A DNA stretch of 64,000 nucleotides from Acidovorax sp. 107 (GCF_003058055.1 NZ_QBTZ01000001.1:4482001-4546000); one strand, 5' to 3'. Counted from the stretch's first letter, positions 37,607-46,701 are shown. Notes: generated by a model not told the origin, from the letters alone. Program-made: numbers and translations.

Positions 37607-39943
37607 ATGACCTATTCCCTCAATACCCTGAATGCATCGGCTGCGGCCAAGTCGCCGCCGCGCACGGGCGCTGCCCGTTTTGGCCACGAAATCGCCCTGG
37701 TGGTGGGCTTGCTGGCCCTGGTTTTCTGGCTGCTGGCGCTGGTCAGCTATTCGGCCCAGGATGCGGCCTGGTCTACCTCCGGCGCCCGCGATGCGCGCTC
37801 TGTGGCCAACTGGGCGGGGCGCTTTGGCGCCTGGCTCGCTGATGGCAGCTACTTTGCGCTGGGTTTTTCGGTGTGGTGGTGCGTGGCGGCCGGTGTGCGC
37901 GCCTGGCTGTCGTCGCTGGCGCGCTGGATGCGCGGGGGCGAAGGGGTAGCCGGTGCCGCCAGCCCCTTGGTGCGCCGCGCCACGTTCTGGGGCGGGCTGG
38001 TGGTGCTGATGTGTTCCAGCGCGGCGCTCGAATGGTCGCGTTTGTACCGGTTTGAGTCGTTCCTGCCCGGGCATGCCGGTGGCGTGCTGGGACACCTGAT
38101 GGGACCTGCCAGTGTGAAGTGGCTGGGGTTCACGGGCTCGGGCTTGCTGACGATCGTGCTGGCGGTGGCCGGGGCGGCGCTGGTGTTCCGCTTCTCATGG
38201 GGCCATGTGGCCGAGGTTCTCGGAGGGCGCATTGATGCGCTGGTGCAAGCCCGCCTGGCAAAACGCGAGGTGGCCAAGGACGTCGCCGTGGGCCGCAAGG
38301 CCGCACGCGAGCGCGAGGTGGTGGTGCTCGAGGAGCGCACCGAAAGCGAAGTGCACCACCCAGAGCCCGTGCAGATCATCGAACCGATCCTGGTGGACGT
38401 GCCGCAAAGCGCCCGTGTGGTGAAGGAGCGCCAGAAGCCATTGTTCACCGAGATGCCCGACAGCAAGCTGCCGCTGGTGGACCTGCTCGACGGCCCGCTG
38501 CAGCGCCAGGAAACCGTGGCGCCCGAGACGCTGGAGATGACCAGCCGCCTCATCGAGAAAAAGCTCAAGGACTTTGGCGTGGAAGTGCGCGTGGTTGCGG
38601 CCATGCCCGGCCCGGTGATCACGCGCTACGAGATCGAGCCCGCCACAGGCGTGAAGGGCTCGCAGATCGTGGGCCTGGCCAAGGATTTGGCGCGCTCGCT
38701 CAGCCTGGTGTCGATCCGTGTGGTGGAAACCATTCCGGGCAAGAACTACATGGCGCTGGAGCTGCCCAATGCCAAGCGCCAGTCCATCCGACTGTCCGAA
38801 ATTTTGGGCTCGCAGGTGTACCACGAGGCCAAGAGCATGCTCACCATGGGATTGGGTAAGGACATCGTGGGCAACCCGGTGGTGGCCGACCTGGCCAAGA
38901 TGCCGCACGTGCTGGTGGCCGGTACCACAGGCTCGGGCAAGTCGGTGGGGATCAACGCGATGATCCTCTCGCTCTTGTACAAGGCCGAGGCGCGCGACGT
39001 GCGCCTCTTGATGATCGACCCCAAGATGCTGGAAATGTCGGTCTACGAAGGCATTCCGCACCTGCTGGCGCCCGTGGTGACCGACATGAAGCAGGCCGCG
39101 CATGGCCTGAACTGGTGCGTGGCCGAGATGGAGCGCCGCTACAAGCTCATGTCCAAGCTGGGGGTGCGCAACCTGGCGGGTTACAACACCAAGATCGACG
39201 AGGCCAAGGCCAAGGAAGAGTTCATCTACAACCCCTTCAGCCTGACGCCCGAGGAGCCCGAGCCGCTGCAGCGCCTGCCCCACATCGTGGTCATCATCGA
39301 CGAGCTGGCCGACCTGATGATGGTGGTGGGCAAGAAAATCGAAGAGCTGATTGCCCGCCTGGCGCAAAAGGCGCGCGCGGCTGGCATCCACCTGATTTTG
39401 GCCACCCAGCGTCCCAGCGTGGACGTGATCACCGGCCTGATCAAGGCCAACATCCCCACCCGCATTGCGTTCTCGGTGGGCTCCAAGATCGACAGCCGCA
39501 CCATCCTTGACCAGATGGGCGCTGAAGCGCTGCTGGGCATGGGCGACATGCTCTATATGGCCAGCGGCACGGGCCTGCCGATTCGCGTGCACGGTGCTTT
39601 TGTGTCGGACGAGGAAGTACACCGTGTCGTCAGTTACCTCAAGGAACAAGGGGAGCCGGACTACATAGAGGGCGTGCTCGAAGGCGGAACTGTGGACGGT
39701 GACGGCGATCTGTCAGGGGAGGGCGGTGGTGGCGAAGGGGGCGAGAAAGACCCGATGTACGACCAGGCCGTCGAAGTGGTGCTCAAGGACCGCAAGGCGA
39801 GCATCTCGTACGTGCAGCGAAAGCTGCGCATTGGCTACAACCGCTCGGCGCGGCTGCTGGAAGACATGGAAAAAGCCGGACTCGTCAGTGGCTTGACCAC
39901 CAGCGGCCAGCGCGAGGTGCTGGTACCGAACCGCAGCGAATGA
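37607..39943 (+). CDS. ftsK: DNA translocase FtsK
   Basis: A 778-residue FtsK, the septum-bound motor that clears DNA and helps resolve chromosome dimers. The N-terminal part has about four membrane helices (residues about 25-200). A linker of about 100 residues is shorter than in E. coli. The motor has Walker [17 protein letters not shown] and Walker [13 protein letters not shown], then [13 protein letters not shown]. The C-terminal gamma domain ([20 protein letters not shown] and [12 protein letters not shown]) would recognise KOPS. The ATG at 37607 is preferred; upstream ATG and GTG codons are in frame. Downstream are lolA and rarA, the E. coli order. Confidence 0.97.
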   Translation: MTYSLNTLNASAAAKSPPRTGAARFGHEIALVVGLLALVFWLLALVSYSAQDAAWSTSGARDARSVANWAGRFGAWLADGSYFALGFSVWWCVAAGVRAWLSSLARWMRGGEGVAGAASPLVRRATFWGGLVVLMCSSAALEWSRLYRFESFLPGHAGGVLGHLMGPASVKWLGFTGSGLLTIVLAVAGAALVFRFSWGHVAEVLGGRIDALVQARLAKREVAKDVAVGRKAAREREVVVLEERTESEVHHPEPVQIIEPILVDVPQSARVVKERQKPLFTEMPDSKLPLVDLLDGPLQRQETVAPETLEMTSRLIEKKLKDFGVEVRVVAAMPGPVITRYEIEPATGVKGSQIVGLAKDLARSLSLVSIRVVETIPGKNYMALELPNAKRQSIRLSEILGSQVYHEAKSMLTMGLGKDIVGNPVVADLAKMPHVLVAGTTGSGKSVGINAMILSLLYKAEARDVRLLMIDPKMLEMSVYEGIPHLLAPVVTDMKQAAHGLNWCVAEMERRYKLMSKLGVRNLAGYNTKIDEAKAKEEFIYNPFSLTPEEPEPLQRLPHIVVIIDELADLMMVVGKKIEELIARLAQKARAAGIHLILATQRPSVDVITGLIKANIPTRIAFSVGSKIDSRTILDQMGAEALLGMGDMLYMASGTGLPIRVHGAFVSDEEVHRVVSYLKEQGEPDYIEGVLEGGTVDGDGDLSGEGGGGEGGEKDPMYDQAVEVVLKDRKASISYVQRKLRIGYNRSARLLEDMEKAGLVSGLTTSGQREVLVPNRSE

Positions 39944-39986
39944 CCGGCCGGATCGCAAGGCCGGTCCTACCCCACAGGAGTTTCTG

Positions 39987-40619
39987 TTGAAAAAGATCGC
40001 TACTGCAATTTTGATAGCTGCTGCGGCAAGCGTGGCTAGCGCTGACGGGCTGAAAAGCCTGGAATCCTTCATGAAAGGCACGCAGACGGGCAAGGCTGAC
40101 TTCACGCAGACCGTGACCTCGCCGCCCAAGGACGGCCAAACTGCGCGCACCAAGACATCGACGGGCAGTTTTGAGTTCCAGCGCCCCGGGCGCTTCAAGT
40201 TCGCCTACAAAAAACCGTTTGAGCAGACCATCGTGGCCGACGGCCAGACCCTGTGGCTCTACGACGTGGACCTGAACCAGGTCACGCAGCGCTCGCAGTC
40301 GCAGGCTCTGGGCAGCACGCCTGCTGCACTGCTGGCTTCCGCCCCTGACCTGTCTGCGCTGAAGGCCGATTTCACGCTGGAGTCCGCGCCCGATGCGGAC
40401 GGCCTGCAGTGGGTGCTGGCCAGTCCCAAGACCAAGGACGGTCAGCTCAAGAGCGTGCGCGTGGGCTTTGCAGGCGAGCAGCTGGCGGCCCTGGACATCC
40501 TGGACAGCTTTGGCCAGCGCTCGCTGATCCGCTTCAACGGCATGCAGGCCAATGCGGCGCTGCCCGCCAGTACCTTCCAGTTCAAGCCTCCGGCAGGGGC
40601 TGATGTGGTGAAGCAGTAA
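39987..40619 (+). CDS. lolA: Outer-membrane lipoprotein carrier LolA
   Basis: A 210-residue periplasmic chaperone that carries lipoproteins from LolCDE to LolB. Residues 1-19 are a signal peptide ending in ASA, the mature protein has the LolA features FTQTVTS, GSFEFQRPGRFKFAY and DGQTLWLYDVDLNQV. The start is TTG at 39987, set by CAGGAG six bases upstream; no ATG is available nearby. The signal peptide coding region resembles the dispersed palindromic repeat. It lies between ftsK and rarA as in E. coli, and a full repeat copy begins right at its stop codon. Confidence 0.95.
   Translation: MKKIATAILIAAAASVASADGLKSLESFMKGTQTGKADFTQTVTSPPKDGQTARTKTSTGSFEFQRPGRFKFAYKKPFEQTIVADGQTLWLYDVDLNQVTQRSQSQALGSTPAALLASAPDLSALKADFTLESAPDADGLQWVLASPKTKDGQLKSVRVGFAGEQLAALDILDSFGQRSLIRFNGMQANAALPASTFQFKPPAGADVVKQ
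39999..40050 (+). repeat. Possible dispersed repeat coding the LolA signal peptide
   Basis: GCTACTGCAATTTTGATAGCTGCT, read in two pieces (GCTAC and TTTTGATAGCTGCTG), then GCGGCAAGCG and TAGCGCT, then GGGCT, follows the order of the repeat landmarks. It codes residues about 5-22, the hydrophobic core of the signal peptide. The first arm is imperfect, so chance resemblance is possible. Confidence 0.4.
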
Positions 40620-40688
40620 TTTTGCTCCCAAAAGAATAGCTGCCAGCGCATGATTTTTATGCGCTAGAGGCCAATTTGGCTTGAAAAC
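40620..40688 (+). repeat. Full dispersed palindromic repeat between lolA and rarA
   Basis: TTTGCTCCC and GAATAGCTGCC, then AGCGCATG and ATGCGCT, then AGAGGCCAATTTGGCTTGA. It is one of the clearest full copies, starting at the lolA stop and ending about 27 bases before rarA. Confidence 0.8.
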
Positions 40689-40714
40689 CAGCGTGATGTA
40701 GACAGGACACGACC

Positions 40715-42079
40715 ATGGCAGCACGCAGTGCCTCCGCCCCTTCCCAGGCTCACCCGGCGCACCCATCCAGCCACCAGCCCTTGGCAGAGCGACTGCGGCC
40801 CCGCACGCTGGGTGAGGTGATCGGCCAGCAGCATGTGCTGGGCCCGGGCATGCCGCTGCGGCTGGCGTTTGAATCGGGCCGGCCGCACAGCTGCATCCTG
40901 TGGGGCCCGCCGGGCGTGGGCAAGACCACCATTGCGCGCCTGATGGCCGACGCATTCGATGCCCAGTTCATCAGCATCAGTGCCGTGCTGGGCGGGGTCA
41001 AGGACATCCGCGAGGCGGTGGAGCAGGCCCAGGCCGCGCGCGACGGCCTCATGCAGCAGCGCACCATCGTGTTTGTCGATGAAGTGCACCGCTTCAACAA
41101 GAGCCAGCAGGACGCCTTCTTGCCGCATGTCGAATCGGGCCTGTTCACCTTCATCGGCGCCACCACCGAGAACCCGTCCTTCGAGGTGAACTCCGCGCTG
41201 CTCTCGCGTGCTGCGGTGTATGTGCTGCAACCGCTGTCCGAGCAGGACTTGAAGCAAATAGTGGCGCTAGCGCAGAAGGAACATGCGCTTCCAGCTATCG
41301 AAGAGGTAGCAATTGATCGCCTGGTGGCCTACGCCGATGGCGACGCGCGCCGCCTGCTCAACACGCTCGAAACCCTGGCCATGGCGGCCGCGCAGGAAAA
41401 GCTCACCGAGATCACCGATGCCTGGCTGCTCAAGGTGCTGGGCGAGCGCATGCGCCGCTACGACAAAGGCGGTGAGCAGTTCTACGACACCATCAGCGCG
41501 CTGCACAAGTCGGTGCGGGGCTCCGACCCCGATGCGGCGCTGTACTGGCTGGTGCGCATGCTGGACGGCGGCGCTGACCCGCGCTACATGGCGCGCCGCC
41601 TGGTGCGCATGGCGGCCGAGGACATCGGCCTGGCCGACCCGCGCGCGCTGCGCCTGGCGCTGGATGCGAGCGAGGTGTACGAGCGGCTGGGCAGCCCCGA
41701 AGGCGAGCTGGCACTGGCCGAATGTGTGGTCTACCTGGCCGTCGCGCCCAAGTCCAACGCGGTTTACAAGGCCTACAACGCGGCCCGCGCCTGGGTCAAA
41801 CAGGATGGCACGCGCCCGGTGCCCATGCACCTGCGCAATGCGCCCACCAAGTTGATGAAGGAGCTCGACTACGGCAAGGGCTACCGCTACGCCCATGACG
41901 AGGAGGGCGGCTTTGCGGCGGGCGAGAACTACCTGCCCGAAGGCATGCCTGAGCCCGGCTTCTACCAGCCCGTGGAGCGCGGCCTGGAGATTAAGATCGC
42001 TCTGAAGCTGCGTGAACTGCGCGACCGCAATGCCGCAGTTGCCGCGTCCAGCCCCCAGGGTTCGGATACGCCTTCCTGA
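40715..42079 (+). CDS. rarA: Replication-associated recombination AAA+ ATPase RarA (MgsA)
   Basis: A 454-residue clamp-loader-like ATPase that acts at stalled replication forks. Walker A is WGPPGVGKTT, Walker B is VFVDEVHRFNKSQQD, sensor 1 is FIGATTENPSFEVN, and the lid has DGDARRLLNTLE. The C-terminal tetramerisation part has SVRGSDPDAALYWLVRML and PKSNAVYKAYNAA. Length matches E. coli RarA. Residues about 181-200 (QIVALAQKEHALPAIEEVAI) are coded by an inverted copy of the dispersed repeat, in a segment where E. coli RarA has an unrelated loop. It is last in ftsK-lolA-rarA. Confidence 0.97.
   Translation: MAARSASAPSQAHPAHPSSHQPLAERLRPRTLGEVIGQQHVLGPGMPLRLAFESGRPHSCILWGPPGVGKTTIARLMADAFDAQFISISAVLGGVKDIREAVEQAQAARDGLMQQRTIVFVDEVHRFNKSQQDAFLPHVESGLFTFIGATTENPSFEVNSALLSRAAVYVLQPLSEQDLKQIVALAQKEHALPAIEEVAIDRLVAYADGDARRLLNTLETLAMAAAQEKLTEITDAWLLKVLGERMRRYDKGGEQFYDTISALHKSVRGSDPDAALYWLVRMLDGGADPRYMARRLVRMAAEDIGLADPRALRLALDASEVYERLGSPEGELALAECVVYLAVAPKSNAVYKAYNAARAWVKQDGTRPVPMHLRNAPTKLMKELDYGKGYRYAHDEEGGFAAGENYLPEGMPEPGFYQPVERGLEIKIALKLRELRDRNAAVAASSPQGSDTPS
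41255..41314 (-). repeat. Dispersed palindromic repeat inside rarA
   Basis: On the minus strand AATTGCTACC, then TCGATAGCTGG, AAGCGCATG, CTGCGCTAGCGCC and a TATTTG tail reproduce the landmarks of the intergenic copies. It stays in frame within rarA and adds about 20 residues of helix-loop sequence. Confidence 0.75.
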
Positions 42080-42281
42080 TCGGCGGAGGGGGCGGAGGGC
42101 CATGAGGCCGCACATGGCCTGCGGCGTCCCCAGCGCGTCGCACAACCCGCTTTATGCCAATTGCGCATGATCAAGGTAATAAGTTTGCACATCAATTATC
42201 CTGCGTGCATCAAAATTCCTTATGCAGTGCGTGGCGCGCTGATGCGGCTAAAACCCGAGGGAAAACCCCGCCCGGCTTGGA
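42080..42281. other. Intergenic stretch upstream of the liv operon
   Basis: This first part of the 356-base gap between rarA and livH has no credible gene. It becomes AT-rich near 42160-42215 (GATCAAGGTAATAAG, CATCAATTATCC), unlike the surrounding coding DNA, which suggests a regulatory region for livH. No terminator for rarA was seen. Confidence 0.5.
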
Positions 42282-42310
42282 TTGGGGCAGTTGTGACTAC
42301 TCGCTACAAT
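42282..42310 (+). promoter_or_regulatory. Promoter immediately before a terminator hairpin
   Basis: TTGGGG (42282-42287) and TACAAT (42305-42310) are 17 bases apart. The expected start point is near 42317, only about three bases before the hairpin at 42320. Confidence 0.55.
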
Positions 42311-42319
42311 CCCGTCCAC

Positions 42320-42353
42320 AAACCCGCACAGCTGCATTCCTGGCGGGTTTTTT
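42320..42353 (+). terminator. Terminator/attenuator hairpin in the livH leader
   Basis: AAACCCGC and GCGGGTTT form an eight-pair stem with a 15-base loop, followed by six T. It lies 83 bases before livH and right after a promoter, so it would either stop most transcripts at once or be regulated as an attenuator. No leader peptide fits in the few bases before it. Confidence 0.75.
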
Positions 42354-42435
42354 GCTACATGGCAGTCGGGCCCACAAGGCTGTACCGATTTCGGTGCCAA
42401 AGCGGTGGGTACGTCACAAACGAAGGACTTCTCTT

Positions 42436-43365
42436 ATGGACATTTTGCTGCAACAGATCATCAACGGTCTGGTACTCGGCAGCATGTACGCCTTGATAGC
42501 CTTGGGCTACACGATGGTGTACGGCATTATTCAGCTGATCAATTTCGCCCACGGCGAGGTGCTCATGATCGGCGCTCTCACCAGCTGGAGCTGTATTGGA
42601 ATCATGCAGGCCGCCATGCCCGGCGCGCCGGGCTGGGTCATCTTGCTGCTGGCCACGCTCATAGCGTGCGTGGTGGCCGCCACGCTCAATTTCGTGATCG
42701 AAAAGGTGGCTTACAAGCCGCTGCGCACCAGCCCCCGCCTGGCGCCCCTGATCACCGCCATCGGCATGTCGATCCTGCTGCAGACGCTGGCGATGATCAT
42801 CTGGAAGCCCAACTACAAACCGTATCCCACGCTGCTGCCCAGCACACCGTTCCAGGTGGGCGGCGCGTACATCACCCCCACACAGATCCTGATCCTGGGC
42901 GTGACGGCCGTGGCCCTGGCTTCGCTGGTCTATCTGGTCAACCACACCAACCTCGGCCGCGCCATGCGCGCCACGGCTGAGAACCCCCGCGTGGCGTCCC
43001 TGATGGGCGTGAAGCCCGACATGGTGATCTCGGCTACCTTCATCATCGGTGCCATCCTGGCGGCCATCGCCGGCATCATGTATGCCTCCAACTACGGCAC
43101 GGCACAGCACACCATGGGCTTCCTGCCCGGTCTCAAGGCCTTCACGGCGGCGGTGTTTGGCGGTATCGGCAATCTGGCCGGCGCGGTGGTGGGCGGCATC
43201 CTGCTGGGCCTCATCGAAGCCATCGGCTCGGGCTACATCGGCACGCTCACGGGCGGTTTGCTGGGCAGCCACTACACCGACATCTTTGCGTTCATCGTGC
43301 TCATCATCATCCTGACGCTGCGCCCCTCGGGCCTGCTGGGTGAGCGTGTGGCCGATCGCGCCTGA
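42436..43365 (+). CDS. livH: Branched-chain amino acid ABC transporter permease LivH
   Basis: A 309-residue inner-membrane permease of the LIV-I type. The N-terminus DILLQQIINGLVLGSMYALI and the stretch YGIIQLINFAHGEVLMIGA are family signatures. GLKAFTAAVFGGIGNLAGAVVGG marks the coupling region. About eight membrane helices are visible. GAAGGA precedes the ATG at 42436. First gene of livHMGF, which imports leucine, isoleucine, valine or related amino acids. No binding protein gene is adjacent. Confidence 0.96.
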   Translation: MDILLQQIINGLVLGSMYALIALGYTMVYGIIQLINFAHGEVLMIGALTSWSCIGIMQAAMPGAPGWVILLLATLIACVVAATLNFVIEKVAYKPLRTSPRLAPLITAIGMSILLQTLAMIIWKPNYKPYPTLLPSTPFQVGGAYITPTQILILGVTAVALASLVYLVNHTNLGRAMRATAENPRVASLMGVKPDMVISATFIIGAILAAIAGIMYASNYGTAQHTMGFLPGLKAFTAAVFGGIGNLAGAVVGGILLGLIEAIGSGYIGTLTGGLLGSHYTDIFAFIVLIIILTLRPSGLLGERVADRA

Positions 43366-43378
43366 GGAGCCTCACACC

Positions 43379-44455
43379 ATGAAGAACACCAAAACCAACT
43401 GGATCATCGGCGCCGTGGCGCTGCTGGTGCTGCCGCTGATCCTGCAATCCTTCGGCAACGCCTGGGTGCGCATTGCCGACCTGGCCCTGCTGTATGTGCT
43501 GCTGGCCCTGGGCCTGAACATCGTGGTCGGCTACGCTGGCCTGCTGGACCTGGGCTACGTGGCGTTCTACGCCGTGGGTGCCTACCTGTTTGCCTTGATG
43601 GCCTCGCCGCACCTTGCGGACAACTTTGCGGCGTTTGCCGCCATGTTCCCCAACGGGTTGCACACCTCGCTGTGGATCGTGATACCGGTGGCGGCGTTGC
43701 TCGCGGCGTTCTTTGGCGCCATGCTGGGGGCGCCCACGCTCAAGCTGCGGGGTGACTACCTGGCCATCGTGACGCTGGGCTTTGGCGAAATCATCCGCAT
43801 CTTCCTGAACAACCTGGACCACCCCGTCAACCTGACCAACGGCCCCAAGGGCTTGGGCCAGATCGACTCGGTCAAGATCTTTGGCCTGGACCTGGGCAAG
43901 CGGCTGGAGGTGTTCGGTTTCGACATCAACTCCGTCACGCTGTATTACTACCTGTTCATGGTTCTGGTGGTGATCTCCATCGTCATCTGCTACCGCCTGC
44001 AGGACTCGCGCATCGGCCGCGCCTGGATGGCCATCCGTGAAGACGAAATCGCTGCCAAGGCGATGGGCATCAACACCCGCAACATGAAGCTGCTCGCCTT
44101 CGGCATGGGCGCTTCGTTCGGTGGTGTGTCGGGTGCGATGTTCGGTGCGTTCCAGGGCTTTGTGTCGCCCGAGTCGTTCAGCCTGATGGAGTCGGTCATG
44201 ATCGTCGCCATGGTGGTGCTGGGCGGCATCGGCCACATTCCTGGCGTGATCCTGGGTGCCGTGCTGCTGTCGGCCCTGCCCGAAGTGCTGCGCTATGTGG
44301 CAGGCCCGTTGCAGGCCATGACGGACGGCCGCCTGGACTCCGCCATCCTGCGCCAGCTGCTGATCGCGCTGGCCATGATCATCATCATGCTGATGCGTCC
44401 CCGTGGTCTGTGGCCAGCGCCCGACCATGGCAAGAGCCTCACGCAGAAGACCTGA
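43379..44455 (+). CDS. livM: Branched-chain amino acid ABC transporter permease LivM
   Basis: A 358-residue inner-membrane permease, partner of LivH. GLNIVVGYAGLLDLGYVAFYAVGAYL and LRGDYLAIVTLGFGEIIR are LivM signatures, each given here in part. Near the C-terminus is VLGGIGHIPGVILGAVLL and a cytoplasmic MRPRGLWPAP end, typical of the family. GAGGAG lies ten bases before the ATG, which follows the livH stop by 13 bases. Confidence 0.96.
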   Translation: MKNTKTNWIIGAVALLVLPLILQSFGNAWVRIADLALLYVLLALGLNIVVGYAGLLDLGYVAFYAVGAYLFALMASPHLADNFAAFAAMFPNGLHTSLWIVIPVAALLAAFFGAMLGAPTLKLRGDYLAIVTLGFGEIIRIFLNNLDHPVNLTNGPKGLGQIDSVKIFGLDLGKRLEVFGFDINSVTLYYYLFMVLVVISIVICYRLQDSRIGRAWMAIREDEIAAKAMGINTRNMKLLAFGMGASFGGVSGAMFGAFQGFVSPESFSLMESVMIVAMVVLGGIGHIPGVILGAVLLSALPEVLRYVAGPLQAMTDGRLDSAILRQLLIALAMIIIMLMRPRGLWPAPDHGKSLTQKT

Positions 44456-44475
44456 ACACCGCAGAAAGTTAGAAC

Positions 44476-45270
44476 ATGGCAGAGAACATTCAGAAATCGG
44501 CCAGCGACGTGGTGCTGCGGGTTGCCGGCATTTCCAAGCGCTTTGGCGGCCTGCAAGCCCTCTCCGACGTGGGCATCACCATTGAGCGGGGCCAGGTGTA
44601 TGGCCTGATCGGCCCCAACGGCGCGGGCAAGACCACGTTCTTCAACGTGATCACCGGCCTGTACACCCCCGATGCCGGCACTTTCGAGCTGGCCGGCAAG
44701 CCCTACGAGCCCACGGCCGTGCACGAAGTGGCCAAGGCCGGCATCGCCCGCACCTTCCAGAACATTCGCCTGTTTGCCGAAATGACGGCGCTCGAGAACG
44801 TGATGGTGGGCCGCCACATCCGCACCAAGTCCGGCCTGCTGGGCGCGGTGCTGCGCACCAAGGGCTTCAAGGAAGAAGAAGCCGCGATTGCCAAGCGTGC
44901 CCAGGAACTGCTGGACTACGTGGGCATTGGCAAGTTTGCCGACTACAAGGCGCGCACCCTGTCGTACGGCGACCAGCGCCGCCTCGAAATCGCCCGTGCG
45001 CTGGCCACCGACCCGCAGCTCATCGCGCTGGACGAGCCCGCCGCCGGCATGAACGCCACCGAGAAGGTGCAGCTGCGCGAGCTGATCGACCGCATCCGCA
45101 ACGACAACCGCACCATCCTGCTCATCGAGCACGACGTGAAGCTGGTGATGGGCCTGTGCGACCGTGTGACGGTGCTCGACTACGGCAAGCAGATTGCCGA
45201 GGGCAACCCTGCCGAAGTGCAGAAGAACGAAAAAGTGATTGAGGCCTATCTGGGCACCGGAGGACATTGA
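44476..45270 (+). CDS. livG: Branched-chain amino acid ABC transporter ATPase LivG
   Basis: A 264-residue ABC ATPase. Walker A is GPNGAGKTTFFNVITG, the signature is LSYGDQRRLEIARAL, Walker B leads into LDEPAAGMN, and the H-loop is LLIEHDVKLVM. The QNIRLF stretch after RTF is a LivG hallmark. It is in one transcript with livH, livM and livF; the gaps are 20 bases or less. Confidence 0.97.
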   Translation: MAENIQKSASDVVLRVAGISKRFGGLQALSDVGITIERGQVYGLIGPNGAGKTTFFNVITGLYTPDAGTFELAGKPYEPTAVHEVAKAGIARTFQNIRLFAEMTALENVMVGRHIRTKSGLLGAVLRTKGFKEEEAAIAKRAQELLDYVGIGKFADYKARTLSYGDQRRLEIARALATDPQLIALDEPAAGMNATEKVQLRELIDRIRNDNRTILLIEHDVKLVMGLCDRVTVLDYGKQIAEGNPAEVQKNEKVIEAYLGTGGH

Positions 45271-45272
45271 GA

Positions 45273-46001
45273 ATGGCCGAAAAATCCAACAAGGTACTGC
45301 TGCAGGTCAAGGGCCTGAAGGTGGCCTACGGCGGTATCCAGGCCGTGAAGGGCGTGGACTTTGAAGTGCGCGAAGGCGAGCTGGTCTCGCTGATCGGCTC
45401 CAACGGTGCTGGCAAGACCACCACCATGAAGGCCATCACCGGCACGCTGCCCATGAACGATGGCGACATCGAATACCTGGGCAAGAGCATCAAGGGCAAG
45501 GGCGCCTGGGACCTGGTCAAGGACGGCCTGGTGATGGTGCCGGAAGGCCGTGGCGTGTTCGCCCGCATGACCATCACCGAGAACCTGCAGATGGGCGCCT
45601 ACATCCGCAAGGACAAGGCGGGCATCCTGGCCGACATCGAGAAGATGTTCACCATCTTCCCGCGCCTGCGCGAGCGCAAGGACCAACTGGCCGGCACCAT
45701 GTCCGGCGGTGAGCAGCAGATGCTGGCCATGGGCCGGGCGCTGATGAGCCAGCCCAAGGTGCTGCTGCTGGACGAGCCGTCCATGGGCCTGTCGCCCATC
45801 ATGGTGGACAAGATCTTCGAGGTGGTGCGCGACGTGTACGCCCTGGGCGTGACCATCGTGCTGGTCGAGCAGAACGCCAGCCGCGCGCTGGCGATTGCCG
45901 ACCGCGGCTATGTGATGGAGTCGGGCCTGATCACCATGACAGGCCCCGGCCAGCAACTGCTCAACGACCCCAAGGTGCGCGCCGCCTACCTGGGCGAATA
46001 A
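45273..46001 (+). CDS. livF: Branched-chain amino acid ABC transporter ATPase LivF
   Basis: A 242-residue ABC ATPase. Walker A is GSNGAGKTTTMKAITG, MVPEGRGVFARMTI is the LivF-specific block, the signature is MSGGEQQMLAMGRAL, and Walker B leads into LLLDEPSMGLSP. GGAGG sits about nine bases before the ATG at 45273, just after the livG stop. It is the last gene of the operon; a good terminator follows. Confidence 0.97.
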   Translation: MAEKSNKVLLQVKGLKVAYGGIQAVKGVDFEVREGELVSLIGSNGAGKTTTMKAITGTLPMNDGDIEYLGKSIKGKGAWDLVKDGLVMVPEGRGVFARMTITENLQMGAYIRKDKAGILADIEKMFTIFPRLRERKDQLAGTMSGGEQQMLAMGRALMSQPKVLLLDEPSMGLSPIMVDKIFEVVRDVYALGVTIVLVEQNASRALAIADRGYVMESGLITMTGPGQQLLNDPKVRAAYLGE

Positions 46002-46048
46002 GCGACTGCAGCCTGCGCGCCGCTTGCGTGGCGCGGTGCTTTCCAGCA

Positions 46049-46076
46049 AGGCACTCCCTCGGGAGTGCCTTTTTTT
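46049..46076 (+). terminator. Terminator of livHMGF
   Basis: AGGCACTCCC and GGGAGTGCCT pair with a two-base loop, followed by seven T. It is a strong intrinsic terminator about 50 bases after livF. Confidence 0.93.
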
Positions 46077-46106
46077 GTGCCCGCTGGTACGGATGGTGGT
46101 GAGGGT

Positions 46107-46170
46107 TTTGCTATTGAAAATATAGCTATCAAAGCATGTAACACCGGCGCTATCAGGCGATTTTGTTCAT
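46107..46170 (+). repeat. Full dispersed palindromic repeat before the DUF486 gene
   Basis: TTTGCTAT and ATATAGCTAT form the left stem, then AAGCATG, CGGCGCTATCAGGCG and a TTTTG tail. It lies in the gap between the livF terminator and the DUF486 gene. Confidence 0.75.
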
Positions 46171-46212
46171 AATCGGCCGCTTCGTTCACCCACCTGACTT
46201 CACAGCACGACC

Positions 46213-46575
46213 ATGAACGCGCTCCAATCCCTGCCCATCTCGCTGCAAACGGTGTTGCTGCTCACGGCCAGCAACATCTTCATGACCTTTGCCTGGTACG
46301 GCCACTTGAAGAACCTGGCGTCCTCGCCGTGGTACGTCGCCGCCCTCGTCAGCTGGGGCATTGCCCTGTTTGAATACCTGTTGCAGGTGCCAGCCAACCG
46401 CATCGGCTTTACCCAGTTCAACGTGGGGCAGCTCAAGATCATGCAGGAGGTCATCACGCTGGGTGTGTTCGTGCCCTTTGCTGTGTTCTACATGGGCCAG
46501 CCCCTGAAATGGGACTACCTCTGGGCCGGACTGTGCCTAGTGGGGGCGGTGTATTTCATCTTCCGCGGCGCCTGA
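46213..46575 (+). CDS. DUF486 small membrane protein (DMT superfamily)
   Basis: A 120-residue protein with four hydrophobic helices. LLTASNIFMTFAWYGHLKN and the central ALFEYLLQVPANRIG with QLKIMQEVITLGVF are the conserved DUF486 blocks, a family placed in the drug/metabolite transporter superfamily as a half-size member. Function is unknown. A CATAAT -10-like box lies about 40 bases upstream. It is separate from the phosphate genes that follow. Confidence 0.9.
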   Translation: MNALQSLPISLQTVLLLTASNIFMTFAWYGHLKNLASSPWYVAALVSWGIALFEYLLQVPANRIGFTQFNVGQLKIMQEVITLGVFVPFAVFYMGQPLKWDYLWAGLCLVGAVYFIFRGA

Positions 46576-46683
46576 AGCCTGAACCGATCCCCCAGCCGCG
46601 TATTTATGGCCCCGCGCATGACTGCATGACGCGGTGGCATCGGCCCCCGCAAGGCGGACGGTTAAACTCGCCGGGTCACGAAA

Positions 46684-46701
46684 GCGTCATGGTTCTGTCA
46701 T
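46684..46701 (+). promoter_or_regulatory. Pho box before the DUF47-pit operon
   Basis: GCGTCAT, GGTT and CTGTCAT form two 7-base units with a four-base spacer, matching the PhoB consensus with the second unit exact. It lies 45 bases upstream of a phosphate operon and reads in the direction of the genes, so PhoB control under phosphate starvation is likely. Confidence 0.72.

Noticed and set aside
38195..39649. Open frame of 484 codons opposite ftsK
   Set aside because: Antisense to a clear FtsK motor domain, with the His/Leu/Gln-rich composition seen in other shadows of this window.
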